Shown here piece by piece: positions 36,701 through 40,363 of a DNA stretch of 40,363 nt. The stretch is from Lachnospiraceae bacterium (lineage in GTDB: Bacteria; Bacillota; Clostridia; Lachnospirales; Lachnospiraceae): the NCBI GenBank assembly GCA_902381685.1, contig LR698958.1:232488-272850 (forward strand). Reading direction: 5' to 3'. The notes beneath the pieces are model-generated. The model searched no databases and had not been told where the DNA came from. It worked only from the letters and a program-made list of their open reading frames with translations. How positions within the stretch are numbered: the first letter of the stretch is position 1; every line of letters begins with the position of its first letter. The translations under genes were made by a program, and so were the position numbers.

Positions 36701-39399
36701 ATATACGCATCGTAATCGTTACGTCCCTGCCAGCCTTCAAAATCTTTCATGTTATATCCACCGAGAAGTGGCGCCATTGCTGCTCCTTTATATGAAGGAT
36801 AATCACCTACCCATGAGTCTTTCTGGTGGTTGCGAAGGAAACGCATAACTTCACTGTTTTCACCTTTTAACTCGAAACCACCGTATGTAAGGTCAGTTGC
36901 CCAGTGCTGGAATGTCGAATCATACTCATTTGCAGAACCCCATTCAGTAGCCATACGCCAGCCATTGTCATTGATTTCTTTTGATAATTTACGTGTCTGC
37001 CATGAGTCATCACTACCACCTGTCCGATTTCCCCAAATATCTACGTAAACGAAATCCATGTTATCAACTTTTTCGTTCAAGTCATTGAAACGCTGTCTTC
37101 TGTGTCCTTCACCTAAGTCATAAACACTGTCAAGTCCAACGCCCTGATCTAACCAGTTCCAGCCATAACGAAGATTTCCGCTATCATCTCTTCTAACAGA
37201 CTCATCTGTAAAGGCTTTTGCTTCCGGATACATTTCTCCGGCATTTACATGGATACCGAATCTTGCTCCGTATTTTTTACCTTTTTCCATAAGTGTGTTC
37301 ATGTCTTTTGCACCACCGATACGTTTTCCGATGTCAGCGTAATCAGGGTGACCTGAGTCATGACCTTCACTTCCGTAACCTTTCAAAAGTACGGACTGTC
37401 CTAAACCGTCTGTGTGCATTGCTACACGTTTTACGTTATCCAATGTTGTTAAGAATGGATTCTGAGCCTGTCCACCGAAGTTCATTGCAATACGCCATGC
37501 AACTAATTCAGGAACTTCCTCACTCTTATATGGATTGTGCATAATCTCTCTGAATGCAACTGCACCGTCCTGCCAGTCAACATTTTTATCACCGTTGATA
37601 TTTCCGGCGATTGCTACTTTCATTGACGGCATTTCTGTTTCTTCTACAACATACTCTTTCTTGTAAAGGCTTCCGTCCGCTTTCTTCTTAGGAGCGCTTT
37701 CTACTGCTCTGTGATAATACCATTTTGTACTTCCAAGTCCCATGGATACATAGCCGTTTCCTTTTTCAACAGTGGACATAACTCTTGTATTGTGGCTACC
37801 GCCTGAAACACCTACGGCTTTCGCACTACCTTCATTTTCAGAGTTACTCCAAAGACCTGCACTTAACTCATTATTAGAAACAAATGCATACATATAATCC
37901 TGATTTTTCACCGGTGTACTGTCATTTACTTCTATATACGAGTCACCACTGATTGTTGTGTTAGAAGACATCAAAGCACCTTTTAAGTTTGCGCCTTCCT
38001 GTGTACTTCTTACAGAAATTAAACTGTGGTTTGGAATTTCGATTGTCTGGATTGCATTATCCTTAGTTTCTTTTACGCCTTCTTTTAAAAGGTTGTTTTT
38101 CACTTTTGTAATGTCAAAATGCACTTCATTTTTCTTTACTTTTAATTCTGCCGTGATTTCTGCGTCAACTTTTTTCTCGCCGTCAGCTTTTAACTTGATT
38201 ACATATGTTGCTTTGTCGTCAGCGAAAGTTGCCTTTACATCATCTTTATTTAATTTAATTGCTACATCATTGATTTTGATTGTATCAAGCGCTTTAGTCT
38301 GTCCGTAGAATGTTTTTCCTTTGTTGTCACCTTGCATTTCGTATTTTACGACGCTTGGGAAATTCTTTGCTACGTATACGTCCATATCTTTTGAAGAAAT
38401 TTTTTCAGTTTCTACTGCTGCTTCAGGAGATAATTTAATGTCTGCTACTGTTGCTGTTGCTCCATTTACCGTAACGCTTCCTGTTGCAGTTTCAAATCCT
38501 TCTTTTGTAACTTCAACTGTATATGTACCATTTTTTAGTTTTAAAGTATATTTTCCTTCAGCGTTTGTTGTTACTGTCTGGTCGCCAACTTTTACAGTCG
38601 CTTTCTCTACAGCCTTTCCTTTATCATCGACAACTTTACCTGTTACATCATAGGTTTTCGCTTCTTTCTGACCTGTGTAATGGATATCTTTTAAGAACAC
38701 ATCAGTTCTATTATCCCCGAAACTACCCGCTTTAATGGCAATTTTCTTTCCCAAGTTATCTTTAATTCCACTGAAATCTTCATTTGTAAGCACTGCCGTA
38801 CCATTTAATTTCAATGTGGCTTTATAATCGCCTGTCCATTCAATTCGAACTTTTGTCTCTACGTCTTTTCCTGGTGCTGCCTGTCCTACCTGTGCATAGT
38901 TTCCATTACCATTCTGATATTTTTGCCAGAACCAGCCACCATTATCATATCCTAAAAACATACCGTTTTTGTCTGTATTATATCCTAAATAAATACCAAA
39001 ACGGTCTGCATTATTTTGGTCTTTATTTGTATTATTTGATTTCATTGTAAATTCAAAGTATCCCGGTTTTGTAAAGTCAAATTCTGTTGGATTTACAAAC
39101 ATTGCAGGGCGTTTTGAACCGCTAGGAGTTACGTCATTTCCGTTTCCTGAACCTGATTTTACATGTAACCAACCTTTTTCCACTGTACAAACAGAATCTG
39201 TTCCTACTTTATTATCTTCAGTCCATTGGTCATTTACTCCGTCTTCCAAAACGGCTTCTTTTTCCACTTTAGTGTTGTTTTTCTCTGCTGCCTGTACCAT
39301 AGTTGGAGCGTTTAAATAGTATGTAGATTCTGCTACAGTTGGTACTGTCATACTGGCAACTAAGAGTAAACTAAGAACTTTTAAATTTCTCTTTTTCAT
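33757..39399 (-). CDS. Cell-surface GH101 endo-alpha-N-acetylgalactosaminidase
   Basis: This 1880-aa exported enzyme should cleave core-1 Gal-beta-1,3-GalNAc from Ser/Thr of mucin-type glycoproteins. Order: signal peptide (about 1-38), a LamG-like domain (about 50-240), a carboxypeptidase-regulatory-like domain (about 246-320, TYDVTGKVVDDKGKAV), the GH101 core (about 330-1090) with nucleophile Asp787 (VYVDIWGN) and acid/base Glu819 (MATEWGSA), close to the known D789/E822 of Bifidobacterium longum EngBF. Two galactose-binding-like domains (about 1095-1440), a FIVAR repeat, an F5/8C domain (about 1525-1670), two more FIVAR repeats and a Gly-Asn-Lys-Pro spacer lead to a KPVKTGDEAP anchor, hydrophobic helix and KKRK tail. 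ATG with AAAGGAG upstream. Confidence 0.95.
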   Translation of the reverse strand: MKKRNLKVLSLLLVASMTVPTVAESTYYLNAPTMVQAAEKNNTKVEKEAVLEDGVNDQWTEDNKVGTDSVCTVEKGWLHVKSGSGNGNDVTPSGSKRPAMFVNPTEFDFTKPGYFEFTMKSNNTNKDQNNADRFGIYLGYNTDKNGMFLGYDNGGWFWQKYQNGNGNYAQVGQAAPGKDVETKVRIEWTGDYKATLKLNGTAVLTNEDFSGIKDNLGKKIAIKAGSFGDNRTDVFLKDIHYTGQKEAKTYDVTGKVVDDKGKAVEKATVKVGDQTVTTNAEGKYTLKLKNGTYTVEVTKEGFETATGSVTVNGATATVADIKLSPEAAVETEKISSKDMDVYVAKNFPSVVKYEMQGDNKGKTFYGQTKALDTIKINDVAIKLNKDDVKATFADDKATYVIKLKADGEKKVDAEITAELKVKKNEVHFDITKVKNNLLKEGVKETKDNAIQTIEIPNHSLISVRSTQEGANLKGALMSSNTTISGDSYIEVNDSTPVKNQDYMYAFVSNNELSAGLWSNSENEGSAKAVGVSGGSHNTRVMSTVEKGNGYVSMGLGSTKWYYHRAVESAPKKKADGSLYKKEYVVEETEMPSMKVAIAGNINGDKNVDWQDGAVAFREIMHNPYKSEEVPELVAWRIAMNFGGQAQNPFLTTLDNVKRVAMHTDGLGQSVLLKGYGSEGHDSGHPDYADIGKRIGGAKDMNTLMEKGKKYGARFGIHVNAGEMYPEAKAFTDESVRRDDSGNLRYGWNWLDQGVGLDSVYDLGEGHRRQRFNDLNEKVDNMDFVYVDIWGNRTGGSDDSWQTRKLSKEINDNGWRMATEWGSANEYDSTFQHWATDLTYGGFELKGENSEVMRFLRNHQKDSWVGDYPSYKGAAMAPLLGGYNMKDFEGWQGRNDYDAYIQNLYTHDLTTKFIQHFEIMDWEDGKTFTDTNPKGQSYTWTPETKITLKGDMGTLVLERGSDNPTDPQYRDRTMTLNDKVIATGAVSRGDNGEGGTESYLVPWNWDAETGDKVSEDKEKMYHWNTKGGTTTWELQDNWKNLKDVKVYELTDLGKVNEKTVPVKEGKITLEAKAQTPYVVCRGKEDNLKITWSEGMHIVDAGFNTGDAGLKKYWEKSGNGEAVIAKSQYSNPMLKLDGKVSMTQELTDLKPGQKYAVLVGVDNRSNAKASVTVKSGDKVLDSNYTTKSIAKNYVKAYTHSNSSATVDGTSYFQNMYVYFTAPESGKVTLTLAKEAGDGSAYFDDVRVTETTMDVLKKDKDGNVTGMKQDFEDNVQGVYPFVIGAIEGVEDNRTHLSELHGKYTQAGWDVKKMDDVLTKNDPDSNWSVKANGLCQRGNLVMQTIPQNFRFEEGKTYKVSFDYQSGSNGIYGVVVGNGEVKGSEKVTELEMAMGSKAEKTYEFEITGATDGQTWFGIYSTTKPADLQGKGGAAANFGGYQDFVLDNLKIEEVKEDVTRADLEALVKEAEQLKAEDYLPADWKVLQDALINAKVALNKDKDSQKDIENAYYKLKGAIESLKYAGGTESDERGDITVENYEVQAGSFEPNNTSEGDPKYAQDNNAGTLWHTKYSDTDIKNAWYQFNFKEAQTVNGMRYLPRSGAANVNGKLKKVDIQISTDNAKTWTTVADDLEVSPDTKWQKIAFDKEYTGVTNVKFIAVETGGNTPNQFAAAAELRVTTPFTPEKPEVDKTGLANAIAEAEKLQKDNYTEESWNNMIKYLDAAKAVNANPEATQYDVALAIANLGDAVKDLVAVEKPGKPDKSALKDAIDKYSKYTQGKYTDESWKKFEDALNHARKVYENENATQGEVDAAISALNIAENGLTTGEGSDSGNGNGNNGNTGKPSKPGKPNKPVKTGDEAPVLPLTATVAGLGAAIALLFKKRK

Positions 39400-39446
39400 A
39401 AATGTCTCCTTTCTTATTCATGCACATTGCACAAATATTCTATATA

Positions 39447-39476
39447 ATCATACTACAATCGTATATATTTTTTCAA
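39447..39476 (-). promoter_or_regulatory. Promoter of the GH101 gene
   Basis: TTGAAA (39471-39476), 18 bp, TATGAT (39447-39452), about 48 nt before the ATG. Confidence 0.6.
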
Positions 39477-39545
39477 TTTTATTCCTCTATATTTATACTA
39501 GTGTGCTAATCTTTTCTACTATCGTACAAAAATTTCAAAATGACA

Positions 39546-39594
39546 AAAAGGATAGAAAAAAGCACTGGTATTTTGCACAATTTCTATCCTTTTA
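39546..39594. terminator. Hairpin with 13-bp stem upstream of GH101
   Basis: AAAAGGATAGAAA and TTTCTATCCTTTT pair perfectly around a loop of about 22 nt; U-rich tails follow on both strands. It could end readthrough from the rRNA operon or be a leader attenuator if a promoter lies upstream. Confidence 0.6.
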
Positions 39595-39717
39595 TTTCGA
39601 TTTCATCTGTATATTTTTTCATTTTTCTTCCGTCATAATATACAATTTTCACTTTTTTGAGAGTTATAGTATATTTTTCCCAAATATGTTGAAATGAATT
39701 CCATGGAATTCTACGCA

Positions 39718-39745
39718 TAAAAAAAGAAAGTCACATGACTTTCTT
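39718..39745 (-). terminator. rRNA operon terminator
   Basis: AAGAAAGTCA-TG-TGACTTTCTT perfect stem followed by TTTTT on the minus strand, about 80 nt after the 23S 3' end. Confidence 0.9.
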
Positions 39746-39826
39746 AGTATGTCTATTCAACAATTTTGGTGTACCTTCAAAACCACACACAAGAAAAATA
39801 ACAACCGAATCTAACCTATTCCTGAC

Positions 39827-40363
<537 letters not shown>

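Larger units (their letters stand above)
39400..39720. other. AT-rich upstream region of the GH101 gene, no gene seen
   Basis: About 320 bp between the GH101 start and the rRNA terminator. It holds the GH101 promoter and a long hairpin at 39546-39594; TTGTGCAA occurs twice on the minus strand (near 39430 and 39570). No coding region with a convincing start is visible. Confidence 0.6.

Noticed and set aside
19226..39399. Long plus-strand frames opposite the giant hydrolase genes
   Set aside because: They are antisense shadows with leucine/serine-rich content and no ribosome sites.

Overview
The window looks like part of a low-GC, anaerobic, Gram-positive gut chromosome, most likely a Lachnospiraceae-type Clostridium relative. 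This rests on Firmicutes-style genes (type II GalT, DarA, FMN-riboswitch-controlled RibU), a CpI-like [FeFe] hydrogenase, and two giant sortase-anchored glycosidases with FIVAR repeats. No species is claimed. The window is bounded by two co-directional rRNA operons: the 5' end of a 16S gene at the left edge and the 3' end of a 23S gene at the right edge, both on the minus strand. Nearly all genes between them also lie on the minus strand.

Left region (1-7.9 kb): 16S with tandem promoters, two tRNA-Ser genes (GGA and UGA), then a compact housekeeping operon read right to left: ycxB-like, tsaE, tsaB, rimI, a small CxxC protein, rnz, tsaD, ispD and a family-6-type uracil/hypoxanthine DNA glycosylase. 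It unites three proteins of the t6A tRNA-modification pathway with tRNA 3' processing and isoprenoid synthesis. Just upstream lie darA (c-di-AMP receptor) and ribU (riboflavin uptake) behind an FMN riboswitch with its own terminator.

Middle region (8-17 kb) is the accessory part: an ABC-2-type exporter (ATPase plus large permease), a beta-propeller-like lipoprotein, a sugar-type solute-binding lipoprotein with no import permease beside it, an intact IS3-family insertion, two divergent small secreted proteins sharing a promoter region with a perfect 19-bp direct repeat, and two tandem membrane-tethered XRE regulators. The IS has inserted two codons before the end of one secreted-protein gene and supplies its stop codon. 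This stretch is the best candidate for an undescribed system, possibly export, sensing or immunity for a secreted peptide; function is inferred only from context.

Right region (17-40 kb): tex, a 2347-residue surface GH2 beta-galactosidase with a LamG-like domain inserted inside its catalytic part, galT and galK (Leloir pathway), a divergent two-gene [FeFe] hydrogenase operon (GltD/NuoF-like flavoprotein plus HydA), a small CBM9-like protein, and a 1880-residue GH101 endo-alpha-N-acetylgalactosaminidase. The two surface enzymes carry the same unusual C-terminal KPVKTGD anchor. Together with GalK/GalT they fit harvesting of galactose-containing mucin-type O-glycans, with the hydrogenase disposing of fermentation electrons.
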